From contig JAFPUM010000062.1 of NCBI GenBank assembly GCA_017395425.1, positions 1-64,000 on the forward strand: a DNA stretch of 64,000 nt, in the 5' to 3' direction. Source of the DNA: Clostridia bacterium (GTDB lineage Bacteria; Bacillota; Clostridia; Oscillospirales; Acutalibacteraceae). Both the position numbers and the translations under genes were made by a program. Positions 36,227 through 44,277 of the stretch are shown one piece after another. How positions within the stretch are numbered: position 1 is the first letter of the stretch; each line of letters begins with the position of its first letter. A model generated the notes under the pieces. The model was not told where the DNA came from. It saw only the letters and a list, made by a program, of their open reading frames with translations, and made no database searches.

Positions 36227-36278
36227 TTGACACTGATGCATAATTCAATTATAATATAGTCACAATATTACTATAATA
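36227..36278 (+). promoter_or_regulatory. Promoter and probable operator of the Phd/ParE operon
   Basis: TTGACA (36227-36232), 17 bp, TATAAT (36250-36255) is a perfect promoter. TAATATAGT (36252-36260) and ACTATAATA (36270-36278) form a 9-bp inverted repeat with one mismatch that overlaps the -10 box, as expected for autorepression by a Phd/YefM antitoxin. Confidence 0.65.
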
Positions 36279-36298
36279 ATTGAAATGGAGGGTAACTT

Positions 36299-36565
36299 AT
36301 GAATATACGTCCATCCGCCGCTATCAGACAGAATTACAACGAAATCGCTGATATGTGCAGAAGAACAGCGGAACCCGTGTTCCTGACCAAAAATGGCGAA
36401 GGCGATTTAGTAGTTATGGACATTGAAACCTTCAATCGCAGAGAAAAAATGCTCCGACTCAGAGAGGAACTTCTTGCCGTTGAAGAGGACAGGCTGCACG
36501 GAAATACTGGCTGTACGCTTGATGAACTTGACAGTTATCTTGACGACATTATCAACGAGGCATAA
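36299..36565 (+). CDS. Phd/YefM-family antitoxin
   Basis: An 88-residue antitoxin. The N-terminal MNIRPSAAIRQNYNEIADMC and VFLTKNGEGDLVVMDIETFNR match the Phd/YefM DNA-binding fold; the C-terminal acidic helix (LDELDSYLDDIINEA) is the expected toxin-wrapping part. It would repress its own promoter and neutralise the ParE-like toxin encoded 3 bp downstream. GGAGGG lies 7 bp upstream of the ATG. The pair is more A/T rich than its neighbours, suggesting acquisition. Confidence 0.92.
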   Translation: MNIRPSAAIRQNYNEIADMCRRTAEPVFLTKNGEGDLVVMDIETFNRREKMLRLREELLAVEEDRLHGNTGCTLDELDSYLDDIINEA

Positions 36566-36568
36566 TAT

Positions 36569-36859
36569 ATGGAAGGACATAAGAAATACCGGGTGATCGT
36601 TTCCGATAGAGCTAAACTCATGCTGGGAACACATATGAGTTTTTTGAAACAACTAAACAAGGAAGCCGCTGTCTCTAAGAAAAAGCAAATTATGAAGGCG
36701 TTGCGTTCTCTTTCAGAAATGCCTACCAGATACCCTTTCTTCAATGAAGAACCGATTCTTCCTAACAAATATCATAAGATGTATATTGAAAAATGGTATC
36801 TGGTTCTCTATCAGATACAAGATGATACCGTATATGTTGAATACATCTTAGGAATCTGA
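36569..36859 (+). CDS. RelE/ParE-family toxin
   Basis: A 96-residue basic protein with the ParE/RelE pattern: VIVSDRAKLMLGTHMSFL at the N-terminus, a central helix pair, and the closing strands KMYIEKWYLVLYQIQDDTVYVEYIL. ParE members poison gyrase and RelE members cleave mRNA; sequence alone does not decide, though the N-terminal helix layout leans to ParE. It is translated together with the Phd-type antitoxin. Its stop codon lies inside the left arm of the nested inverted repeat at 36850-36949. Confidence 0.88.
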   Translation: MEGHKKYRVIVSDRAKLMLGTHMSFLKQLNKEAAVSKKKQIMKALRSLSEMPTRYPFFNEEPILPNKYHKMYIEKWYLVLYQIQDDTVYVEYILGI

Positions 36860-36949
36860 AAGATTTAACTTGATAGCACTTTCTTTTGAAAGCTTGTGTA
36901 TTTCATGATTTTTTGATAGAAACTATCATCTTATTTCTTTCAGATTCCT
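36850..36949. repeat. Nested inverted repeat overlapping the toxin stop codon
   Basis: AGGAATCTGAAAGA (36850-36863) has a perfect 14-bp complement at 36936-36949. Inside it TGATAG (36871) pairs with CTATCA (36923), and CTTTC-TTTT-GAAAG and GATAG-AAA-CTATC form small hairpins. It may be a terminator, an RNA structure or the end of a mobile element. The remainder of the gap to 37135 holds nothing I recognise. Confidence 0.55.
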
Positions 36950-37135
36950 TAGATTGTCGTCAGGATCATAGCGGAATGATTATGTAATACAATATGAAGA
37001 CACCAGTTTAACCCATGTGCATTTTTTTGCAAAGCCCTTCCGGAAACGCCGCTGTCGCGGCTCAATAAAAAATAAATAGACAACATGAACATCATCGCAC
37101 CGTAAACAATCAACCTGAAAGGAGATCTTTTTCCT

Positions 37136-38830
37136 ATGGAAACATTTCGTGAATTACCCTATCAGCGCCCCGATTTCGAAGCGCTCACCAAAGAAATGCA
37201 GGACTGTATCGACGCCCTGCGCAGCGCACAGAATTTTGAAGAGGCGCATGAAGTCTTTCTGCGCTGGAACAAACGCTCCATGACATTGGAGACCATGTAC
37301 AGTATCGCCTATATCCGCCATACCGTCAACATGAAAGATGACTTTTACGACGGTGAGATTGCCTTTTTTGACGAATCCATTCCCCGCCTGACCCCCCTGA
37401 TGAAGGCATGGACGGCTGCGCTTCTGGCAAGTCCCGCCCGTCCGGAACTGGAGGAAATTTACGGCAGCCACTTCTTCAAAACCGCTGAGGTAGAGGAATC
37501 TCTCATGAATGACGAGATTATTCCCGATATGATCGAGGAAAACACCCTCTCCTCCGCCTATTCCAAGACCGCGGCTTCCTGCTCCGTGGAATTCATGGGC
37601 GAAACCTGCAATTTCTACGGTCTGCTGCGCCATATGCAGTCCACCGACCGCGAAGAACGCCGCGCCGCTTTTCAGGCGTGGGCAAAACTCTATGAGGATA
37701 TCTCCCCCACTCTGGAGGAACAGTACGGCAAATTGGTTAACGTGCGCTGCAACATCGCGCGAAAGCTCGGCTTTGACAGTTACGTAGATTATATCTATCC
37801 TGCGCGGGGACGGTATGATTACACCGCACGCGAAGCAGCGGATTTCCGCGAGGCAGTCAGAAAATACATCACACCTCTCTGCGACGAGATGTACCGCGAG
37901 CAGGCGGCACGGCTGGGCATTGACGAGCTGCAATGCTATGACGAGGAACTCATCTTCCCCGAAGGCAACGCCCTCCCCATCGGCACGCCCGAAGAACTGC
38001 TGGAAAAGGCGCACGGGATGTACAGCGAACTTTCCCCCCAGACCAAGGAGTACTTCGATTTCATGACCGAGCATGAACTCTTTGATCTGGTCACGCGTGA
38101 AAACAAGCATTTAGGCGGCTACTGCACATGGCTTCCCGACTATCAGGCGCCCTTCATCTTCTCGAATTTCAACGGCACCTCCGCTGACGTGGACGTACTG
38201 ACCCATGAAGCCGGTCACGCCTTTGAATTCTATTATGCCTGCCGCCGTCTGCCGCTGGTATCCATGGCGGGTTCCACGAGCGAGATCAACGAGATTCATT
38301 CCATGTCCATGGAGCATTTCACCTATCCCTATATGGAACGCTTTTTCGGCGAAAACGCCGATAAATACCGCTATGCCCATTTTTGCAGCGCTCTCCGTTC
38401 CATTCCCTATCTGGTATCGGTAGACGAATTCCAGCACCGCGTCTTTGAACATCCCGAAGCCGGTCCTGCTGACTGGCGGCGCTTCTGGAAGGAAATCGAA
38501 CAGAAATATATGCCGTGGCGCCGTTATGACGGCAACGATTTCCTCGAAAGCGGCGGGTTCTGGATGCAGAAACAGCACATTTTCCTCTATCCCTTCTATT
38601 ATATCGACTACGCCCTCGCGCAGATGGGCGCATTTTCCCTCTATCGCCGACAGCTCACCTCCGGCGACGGCTGGAAGCATTACCTCGACCTGTGCGCCAT
38701 CGGCGGCAAGTACGGCTATTTTGAAACCCTCGAACGCGCCGGTATTCCCGTACCGCTCTCGGACGGCGTCGTAAAGGAAATCGCCGACTTCGCCCGTCTC
38801 CACGCCGAGCAGTTGAAAGCCAGGCTCTGA
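37136..38830 (+). CDS. M3-family oligoendopeptidase (PepF/oligopeptidase F-like)
   Basis: A 564-residue zinc peptidase that cuts short peptides in the cytoplasm. The HEAGH zinc motif (His357, Glu358, His361) lies in VDVLTHEAGHAFEFYYA, with the third ligand Glu in STSEINEIHSMSMEHF. The preceding substrate-strap stretch YCTWLPDYQAPFIFSNFNGT is typical for M3 oligoendopeptidases. AAAGGAGA precedes the ATG. It stands alone with a strong terminator after it. Confidence 0.95.
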   Translation: METFRELPYQRPDFEALTKEMQDCIDALRSAQNFEEAHEVFLRWNKRSMTLETMYSIAYIRHTVNMKDDFYDGEIAFFDESIPRLTPLMKAWTAALLASPARPELEEIYGSHFFKTAEVEESLMNDEIIPDMIEENTLSSAYSKTAASCSVEFMGETCNFYGLLRHMQSTDREERRAAFQAWAKLYEDISPTLEEQYGKLVNVRCNIARKLGFDSYVDYIYPARGRYDYTAREAADFREAVRKYITPLCDEMYREQAARLGIDELQCYDEELIFPEGNALPIGTPEELLEKAHGMYSELSPQTKEYFDFMTEHELFDLVTRENKHLGGYCTWLPDYQAPFIFSNFNGTSADVDVLTHEAGHAFEFYYACRRLPLVSMAGSTSEINEIHSMSMEHFTYPYMERFFGENADKYRYAHFCSALRSIPYLVSVDEFQHRVFEHPEAGPADWRRFWKEIEQKYMPWRRYDGNDFLESGGFWMQKQHIFLYPFYYIDYALAQMGAFSLYRRQLTSGDGWKHYLDLCAIGGKYGYFETLERAGIPVPLSDGVVKEIADFARLHAEQLKARL

Positions 38831-38858
38831 CAGCTTCTCTTGATTTTCAGGCAGTCAC

Positions 38859-38906
38859 AAAAAGCAATCCTCCCTCCGGACATCGCGGAAAGAGGATTGC
38901 TTTTTT
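38859..38906. terminator. Bidirectional terminator
   Basis: AAGCAATCCTC (ending 38872) pairs with GAGGATTGCTT (from 38892), with A-run and T-run on the two sides, between the convergent peptidase and histidine kinase genes. Confidence 0.85.
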
Positions 38907-38922
38907 CGTCTTCGTTCATTTT

Positions 38923-40407
38923 TTACAGAACGTCAAATTGTACGCACACCGTCTTGACAAACGGGGACATCGTTTCATCATCGGTTGTCACCGTGAATTT
39001 TGCCCCATATCGGGACAGCAGCCGTGCCACGTTCATCAGACCCATGCCGCTGCCGCCTTTCTCACAGCGGGTGGTAATACGTCGACGCCCCATCTGTTGC
39101 AGCACCTTGGGATCAAACGGCTTACCGCTGTCGCTCACCTGAAGGCAAATGCCGTCCTCTCCTTTGCTCCACACCAGTCTGACCGCTTTTCGTCCCACCG
39201 TATCCCCATTCTCTCTGGCAGCCAGCAGAGCATTTTCGGTCAGTTCTGCCAGAAGTACATTCAGATCACGCCGCTCTACGGCTTTGTCCAGCAGCGCAAG
39301 GAACGTTCCGCTGTCGGAAGGCAGTTCCACGGTGAAATCCGTGCCGTCCTCCTTTGCCCGACGCGCCAGATAAGCCACAATCGCGTCGGTCGATACCGCT
39401 CCCATGCTGGGAAACTGCCGTGCATTCGCCTCATATGCCACGGCAGCTTCACTCCGTCTGCGGTAAATGTCGTCGAGTTCTGCGGCAATCGCCAGCGCCT
39501 TGTCCGCCAATCCGTCAGTTTCATGCCCGCGGCATTCCTCCGCACATTGCCTGACCGCCTGCACCATCGCGGGAATCAGCTTGTTATCCATGTGAATCAT
39601 ACCCGCCAGCCGGTCGTTCTCCTCCCGAAGCTCCCCAAGCTGACGTTCCTTTTCCACCAGACTTTTTTCCAGCAGCTTGAGTGAATCGACATTCGACCGG
39701 CGCACATATTCCTGACGGATATCCCACCGCAGCGAAAAATACATCGCCATAATACACGCCATGCCTGCCGCAAACAAAATGGTATTGCTGACGTCCAGGA
39801 TATTCTTCCAGCAAAGAAAATTGAACAGCGTCATGACCGTCAGAAACAAACCGATCAGATAGACGCCAACATCCTCCTTGCCATACTGTATCAGATTCGA
39901 TATGCCGCTTTTCAGCCTTTTGGGACGCAGAAAAAGCGCCACTATCCCGCATTGCAGCAACACAATCGAGCCTGCCATGATCATGTGAGCCGGGAGAGAC
40001 TCATAAACCGCGTCCGCCTTTTCATAGCTTCCCAGTACCAGTTCACAATACCACACACCGATCACACCCGACAGAAAGGCACCCACAAACATCGCCGCAT
40101 ACCCCACGCCGCAGCAGATCAAGGTGTAAACCAACGCCTCGCGCGGGCGCAGATGAAAATACAGCATCAGTCCCAGCCACACCAGCGTGACCATCACCTG
40201 CAAATGCAGCGGCGCTACATGGGGTCGCAGCAAAACCATTCCCAGAAAGGGCAGCAGCATCGACAAAAGTCCCTTTATGCGTTTGCTGCCGACCGGTGCT
40301 TGGGGGTACACTGACAAAAACAATGTGTAAACATTCACACACAAAGTTCCGTATTTCAACGGGGTATCCATCCAATCGAATGTAGTATCATTAAAATGGT
40401 GCAACAT
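38923..40407 (-). CDS. Membrane sensor histidine kinase (GHKL type)
   Basis: A 494-residue protein with six or seven membrane segments between residues 20 and 225, a coiled-coil linker (240-268), and a kinase core. The probable phospho-acceptor is His272 in AGMIHMDNKLIPAM; the ATPase has N-box LAELTENALLAA (Asn392), G1 DSGKPFDP and G2 GGSGMGLMNVARLL. The many-pass N-terminus suggests sensing of a membrane or small-peptide signal. It is transcribed away from the Spo0A-domain regulator at 40539, the likely partner. AGGAGG lies 6 bp before the ATG. Confidence 0.9.
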   Translation of the reverse strand: MLHHFNDTTFDWMDTPLKYGTLCVNVYTLFLSVYPQAPVGSKRIKGLLSMLLPFLGMVLLRPHVAPLHLQVMVTLVWLGLMLYFHLRPREALVYTLICCGVGYAAMFVGAFLSGVIGVWYCELVLGSYEKADAVYESLPAHMIMAGSIVLLQCGIVALFLRPKRLKSGISNLIQYGKEDVGVYLIGLFLTVMTLFNFLCWKNILDVSNTILFAAGMACIMAMYFSLRWDIRQEYVRRSNVDSLKLLEKSLVEKERQLGELREENDRLAGMIHMDNKLIPAMVQAVRQCAEECRGHETDGLADKALAIAAELDDIYRRRSEAAVAYEANARQFPSMGAVSTDAIVAYLARRAKEDGTDFTVELPSDSGTFLALLDKAVERRDLNVLLAELTENALLAARENGDTVGRKAVRLVWSKGEDGICLQVSDSGKPFDPKVLQQMGRRRITTRCEKGGSGMGLMNVARLLSRYGAKFTVTTDDETMSPFVKTVCVQFDVL

Positions 40408-40486
40408 TATTTCCTCCTATATGTAAAAGTCGGTATTACCAAAAAACTGTATTTCGTTGTAACAGAAAAAAAACAGCGCATTTCAA

Positions 40487-40515
40487 TTGATTTTTCACAG
40501 CGTTTCCTATATAAT
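40487..40515 (+). promoter_or_regulatory. Promoter of the Spo0A-domain regulator gene
   Basis: TTGATT (40487-40492), 17 bp, TATAAT (40510-40515), 24 bp upstream of the start codon. Confidence 0.75.
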
Positions 40516-40538
40516 AATTGAAAAGGCGGTGAATAAAT

Positions 40539-41321
40539 ATGCAAAGTCTATTTCAAAGCAACGCCATTCCGTCCGTGCTGCTGATCGAGGATGACGAAGC
40601 CGAGTGTCAGGCAATGCGCGAATGCTTCGGGCAGCGGGACGACATATATCTTTGTGAAACAACCCATGATTCAGAGTCGGCTGTGTCTTATGTGCGCGAT
40701 CATGCGCCCGACGCCGTCATTCTTGATCTGGAGCTTCACCGGGGCAGCGGCAGCGGCATCACCTTTCTCACCGACCTTCAGAAATGCCGCTCAAAGCTGC
40801 CACGCTGGCCGTATATCCTCGTAACCACCCATAATCCCAGCCAGACCACCCATCAGGCAGCGCGCCGACTGGGCGCGGACTATATTCTCTATAAGCATCA
40901 GACGGATTACTCTCCGCAGATGGTGGCCGATCTGCTGTCTGATATGCTGTGTGTGCTTTCCAATCCTTCTCTGGAACCCCGCATTTCTCCAACCGTCCTC
41001 CGCCGTACCAGCATCTTCGCCGCACTCAATCGACTTCATATCAATTCCAAGCTCCTCGGATACCACTATCTCGCGGAAGGCATCGAACTGTATCTTGACG
41101 GACATACCCGCCGTCTCTTTGACATCATCGCTCAGTCCCACGGTAAATCTTCCGCCAGCGTGGAACGCGCTATGCAACATGCCATCACCCGTACATGGAA
41201 CACCGTGGAAATCGATGTGCTTCTTGAAAACTACCATGGACATATCGACCCTGACAAGGCAAATCCTACTGTAATGGAATTTATCGCGTATTACGCTAAC
41301 CAGATTCGTAACGGTCGATAA
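40539..41321 (+). CDS. Response regulator with Spo0A-type C-terminal DNA-binding domain
   Basis: A 260-residue response regulator. The receiver domain has the acidic patch Glu17-Asp19 (LLIEDDE), the phospho-acceptor Asp63 in VILDLEL, Thr96/97 and Lys119 (YILYKHQ). Residues about 160-258 read like the Spo0A effector domain, with LGYHYLAEGIELYLDG, SSASVERAMQHAITRTW (recognition helix region SxxRVERAIRHAI in Spo0A) and PTVMEFIAYYANQIR. It is too diverged, and set in the wrong context, to be Spo0A itself (normally next to spoIVB). The receiver and the linker are atypical. It probably controls a set of genes with 0A-like boxes. Confidence 0.88.
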   Translation: MQSLFQSNAIPSVLLIEDDEAECQAMRECFGQRDDIYLCETTHDSESAVSYVRDHAPDAVILDLELHRGSGSGITFLTDLQKCRSKLPRWPYILVTTHNPSQTTHQAARRLGADYILYKHQTDYSPQMVADLLSDMLCVLSNPSLEPRISPTVLRRTSIFAALNRLHINSKLLGYHYLAEGIELYLDGHTRRLFDIIAQSHGKSSASVERAMQHAITRTWNTVEIDVLLENYHGHIDPDKANPTVMEFIAYYANQIRNGR

Positions 41322-41392
41322 ATGTCCTTCACTGAACGAAAATATTTTTTCATCACCAACAAAAACTTACATGGTTTTTCCATCGGCTATGC

Positions 41393-41530
41393 TATAATAA
41401 AAGTCGGGGACAGGCTTTGATTCCTCCCTCTATTGTGACTTTATCTTCTTTTCATATCACTTGCCAGCGTTCCTTATGGAAACGACTCGTCGGTCATCCG
41501 AGCATTTCCATGAGGAACGTTGGCTTTTAA
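41393..41530 (+). ncRNA. Candidate small RNA or long terminator hairpin
   Basis: An extended -10 (TGCTATAAT, ending 41398) precedes a stretch with AAAGTC/GACTTT pairing and then a 20-bp hairpin: left arm 41463-41482 and right arm 41505-41524 pair fully, counting two G-U pairs, followed by TTTTAA. An inner CTCG/CGAG stem lies in the loop. It may instead be only the terminator of the regulator gene. Confidence 0.35.
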
Positions 41531-41564
41531 ACATTGCCTTTTGCGATATCACCAAGAAACCGCC

Positions 41565-41723
41565 GGAAAATACAAAGCCGTCCTTTGCGGTAAGGACGGC
41601 TTTGCAATTTGTGGATGGGGAACGATATTTTTTCTTCCGTCCGTCGCGCCGAAGCACGCCGCACAGAAGAACGCACAGTCAAACCTTTGGATAGCAGGGC
41701 ATACCAACTTTTTCCTGCTCATT
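41565..41723 (-). ncRNA. Candidate stand-alone small RNA, unknown class
   Basis: A minus-strand promoter (41730-41758) and a 13-bp terminator hairpin (CAAAGCCGTCCTT at 41573-41585 with its complement at 41592-41604, then TATTTT on the minus strand) bound about 155 nt without a gene. In between, AGCAGG/CCTGCT (41693-41719) form one stem and TTCTTC/GAAGAA (41632-41671) another, capped by a five-pair stem with a UUCG tetraloop (41645-41658). No downstream gene exists on that strand. It does not look like SRP RNA, tmRNA or RNase P; a 6S-like RNA is possible but not shown. Confidence 0.45.
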
Positions 41724-41729
41724 GGGTTC

Positions 41730-41758
41730 ATTGTATCACAAAAAATTCAAAAAGTCAA
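41730..41758 (-). promoter_or_regulatory. Promoter of the candidate small RNA
   Basis: TTGACT (41753-41758), 17 bp, TACAAT (41730-41735) on the minus strand, with no coding gene downstream before the terminator at 41573. Confidence 0.65.
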
Positions 41759-41841
41759 GCAATATTTTTTACAAAATGCAGAGAGAAATTTCAGATATAG
41801 GTCACAATGACGGTATTTATGCCGCAATGCCTGTCTTTGTT

Positions 41842-42270
41842 CTATTTTCCTGCCACCAGCACCAGACCGCCCACACAGACTGCCACTCCCAGCAATTGCC
41901 GCAGCGTCAGCGTCTCGTGAAACAGCAGAAATCCCACAAACAGCAGCGCGCACGCCAGACAGATATTCGCCACCAGCGGCGCGGTATTGACGTTCCACCC
42001 CGCGCGGTAGACGTGGATATAGCCGAATTCCAGTCCCACGACCACCAGTCCCAGCGCGAAGGACGTCCAGTTGAGCCTGCCGAAATCCTGCCAGAGACCC
42101 TCACGCCCTTTTCCCAGCCAGTACAATCCAAAGGCGCACAGTCCTCCCACCAGATACGTCACCGTCAGCGACAGCATTGCGTTCCCGTCGGACGGCGTGC
42201 TTTTGGTAACGATGTTGTAGAAAATATTCGCCAGCACCACCAACGCAATCGGCCAGAGCATCTCCCACAT
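41842..42270 (-). CDS. Single-domain EamA-like membrane protein (half-size DMT transporter)
   Basis: A 142-residue protein with about five hydrophobic segments, ending LRQLLGVAVCVGGLVLVAGK, the usual close of an EamA repeat. Normal EamA transporters have two such repeats (about 290 residues); this has one, as in small DMT proteins thought to act as dimers. The ATG at 42270 (MWEMLWPIAL) has AAAGGAA 11 bp upstream; the frame continues to 42342 without a ribosome site. The substrate is unknown. Confidence 0.82.
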   Translation of the reverse strand: MWEMLWPIALVVLANIFYNIVTKSTPSDGNAMLSLTVTYLVGGLCAFGLYWLGKGREGLWQDFGRLNWTSFALGLVVVGLEFGYIHVYRAGWNVNTAPLVANICLACALLFVGFLLFHETLTLRQLLGVAVCVGGLVLVAGK

Positions 42271-42388
42271 ATCATATCCCGTTCCTTTCGGTTTTGTTAT
42301 CTTCGATGGGGCTATCTTATCATATTTTCCCGCGTTTGTCAAATCGGGCGGATGTCATAATGGGAAAAAGCGTTCCCCTAAATACTGC

Positions 42389-42417
42389 TTGCCCTTACCG
42401 CTTATTTATGCTATACT
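42389..42417 (+). promoter_or_regulatory. Promoter of the ABC exporter gene
   Basis: TTGCCC (42389-42394), 17 bp, TATACT (42412-42417), about 37 bp upstream of the start. Confidence 0.6.
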
Positions 42418-42453
42418 GTAACTCACAATCCGCAAAGTGAGGTATAAATCCCT

Positions 42454-44181
42454 ATGGTCAAGCGCTTTCTCTCCTACTACCGCCCGCACCTGCGGCTGTT
42501 TACCGCCGATATGGCAGCCTCCGTGACGATTTCGCTCATCGGCATGGTCTATCCCCTCATGACCAACCGCCTGCTCAACGATTATATTCCCCATCGCGCC
42601 TACCGTTCCATCATACTCGCCGGACTGGGCGTGCTGGCAGTCTATTTTATCCGTATGCTGCTCCGCTATTTCGTGCAGTATCAGGGGCATATGGTGGGAA
42701 CCTATATGCAGGCACAAATGCGGCGGGAACTCTTCGCCCATTTGCAGCGGCTTCCCTTCTCCTTCTTCGACGACCACGAAACCGGCGCCATCATGACCCG
42801 TATGACCAACGACCTGTTTGAAGTCAGCGAACTGGCGCACCACGGTCCCGAAAATCTGCTCACTTGCTCGGTCATGATTCTGCTGAGCTTCTGCTACCTC
42901 TGCACCATCGACATCTATCTCACGCTGATCATCTTTGCCTGCGTTCCCCTTCTGATGGCGGTTTCCCTGCATTACCGCCGCAAAATGCGGGACGCCTTCG
43001 CCGAACGCCGCAAAAGCAATGCCGTCATTAATGCCGATCTGGAAAGCGCCATCTCCGGCATACGCGTCACCAAAGCCTACACCAACGCCGAGCGTGAACA
43101 GGATAAATTTGAAGTGGGCAACCAACGGTATATCGACGCCTGCGCCCATTCATACAGCGCCATGGGTAAATTCCACTCTTCTTCCTCGTTCATTACCGAT
43201 GTGTTCAACGTCGCGATTCTCATGGCGGGCGGACTGTTCCTCTATGCCGGACGCATCAACTTCGGTGAATATTCCACTTTTATCGTCTCGGTCAGCCTGT
43301 TTCTCACCCCTGTGCAGACCCTCATCTCCTTCATGGAGCAGTGGCAGAACGGCGCGACCGGATTCCGGCGTTTTATCGAAATCATGGAGATTTCCCCCGA
43401 ACAGAACGCCCCCGACGCACAGCCGCTCACCGACGTCAAAGGACAGATCGAACTGCGCGACGTCTGTTTCTCCTACACTGAGAACGGTGAAAATCACACG
43501 CTCGACCACATTTCACTCACCATCCCCCAAGGCGGCAAAATCGCGCTGGTGGGACCATCCGGCGGTGGAAAAACCACCATCTGCCACCTCATTCCCCGGT
43601 TTTATCCCCTCCGGGAAGGAGAAGGCACCATTCTCATCGACGGGCACGACATCCGGGACGTCACGATGACGTCGCTCCGGCAGAACATCGGCATTGTGCA
43701 GCAGGACGTCTTTCTCTTCGCAGGCAGTATCCGTGAGAATATCCGCTACGGCAATCCCGACGCCAGCGAGGAACAGATCATCGCGGCTGCCCGGAAAGCC
43801 AATCTGCATGAGTTCGTGCTGTCGCTGCCCAACGGCTACGATACCGAGATCGGCGAACGCGGCGTGCGGCTCTCCGGCGGTCAGAAACAGCGCATTTCCA
43901 TCGCGCGGGTCTTTTTGAAGGATCCCGCCATTCTGATTCTCGACGAAGCTACCAGCGCACTTGACAATGCCACCGAACTGCTCATTCAGCAGGCGCTCGA
44001 CGAACTCTGCGAAGGACGCACCACGCTGATTGTCGCGCACCGGCTCTCGACAGTTCGTAACGCCGACAAAATCGCCGTCATCACCCAGGGACGTATTGCC
44101 GAATACGGTACCCACGCGGAATTGATCGCGCGGGACGGACTGTATCGGGAACTGTATGAGCTGCAATTCCGGGAAGAATAA
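42454..44181 (+). CDS. ABC exporter with fused membrane and ATP-binding domains (MdlB/MsbA-like)
   Basis: A 575-residue half-transporter: six membrane segments in the first 310 residues, then an ATPase with Walker A GPSGGGKTTICH, signature LSGGQKQRISIAR, Walker B ILILDEATSALD and the switch His in VAHRLST. The intracellular loops DDHETGAIMTRMTND and ESAISGIRVTKAYTNAE are typical of the multidrug/lipid exporter family. It stands alone and so probably acts as a homodimer, or pairs with a half encoded elsewhere. The substrate cannot be read from sequence. Confidence 0.94.
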   Translation: MVKRFLSYYRPHLRLFTADMAASVTISLIGMVYPLMTNRLLNDYIPHRAYRSIILAGLGVLAVYFIRMLLRYFVQYQGHMVGTYMQAQMRRELFAHLQRLPFSFFDDHETGAIMTRMTNDLFEVSELAHHGPENLLTCSVMILLSFCYLCTIDIYLTLIIFACVPLLMAVSLHYRRKMRDAFAERRKSNAVINADLESAISGIRVTKAYTNAEREQDKFEVGNQRYIDACAHSYSAMGKFHSSSSFITDVFNVAILMAGGLFLYAGRINFGEYSTFIVSVSLFLTPVQTLISFMEQWQNGATGFRRFIEIMEISPEQNAPDAQPLTDVKGQIELRDVCFSYTENGENHTLDHISLTIPQGGKIALVGPSGGGKTTICHLIPRFYPLREGEGTILIDGHDIRDVTMTSLRQNIGIVQQDVFLFAGSIRENIRYGNPDASEEQIIAAARKANLHEFVLSLPNGYDTEIGERGVRLSGGQKQRISIARVFLKDPAILILDEATSALDNATELLIQQALDELCEGRTTLIVAHRLSTVRNADKIAVITQGRIAEYGTHAELIARDGLYRELYELQFREE

Positions 44182-44235
44182 TCAGCCGCTTTTTTCCCAT
44201 CAATGTCACACCCGTGTTATCAAACCAAAGCCGCG

Positions 44236-44244
44236 TGGTATAAT
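44236..44244 (+). promoter_or_regulatory. Extended -10 promoter of the HD hydrolase gene
   Basis: TGGTATAAT lies 34 bp upstream of the start at 44278; the -35 region is weak. Confidence 0.55.
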
Positions 44245-44277
44245 AATACATACAAATAAGGGAGCGATACTGTCATC

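Noticed and set aside
35960-40000. Direct repeat of the tRNA-Leu 3' end as an attachment site downstream.
   Set aside because: No second copy of the T-arm/acceptor sequence was found, so an integrated element ending there is not supported.
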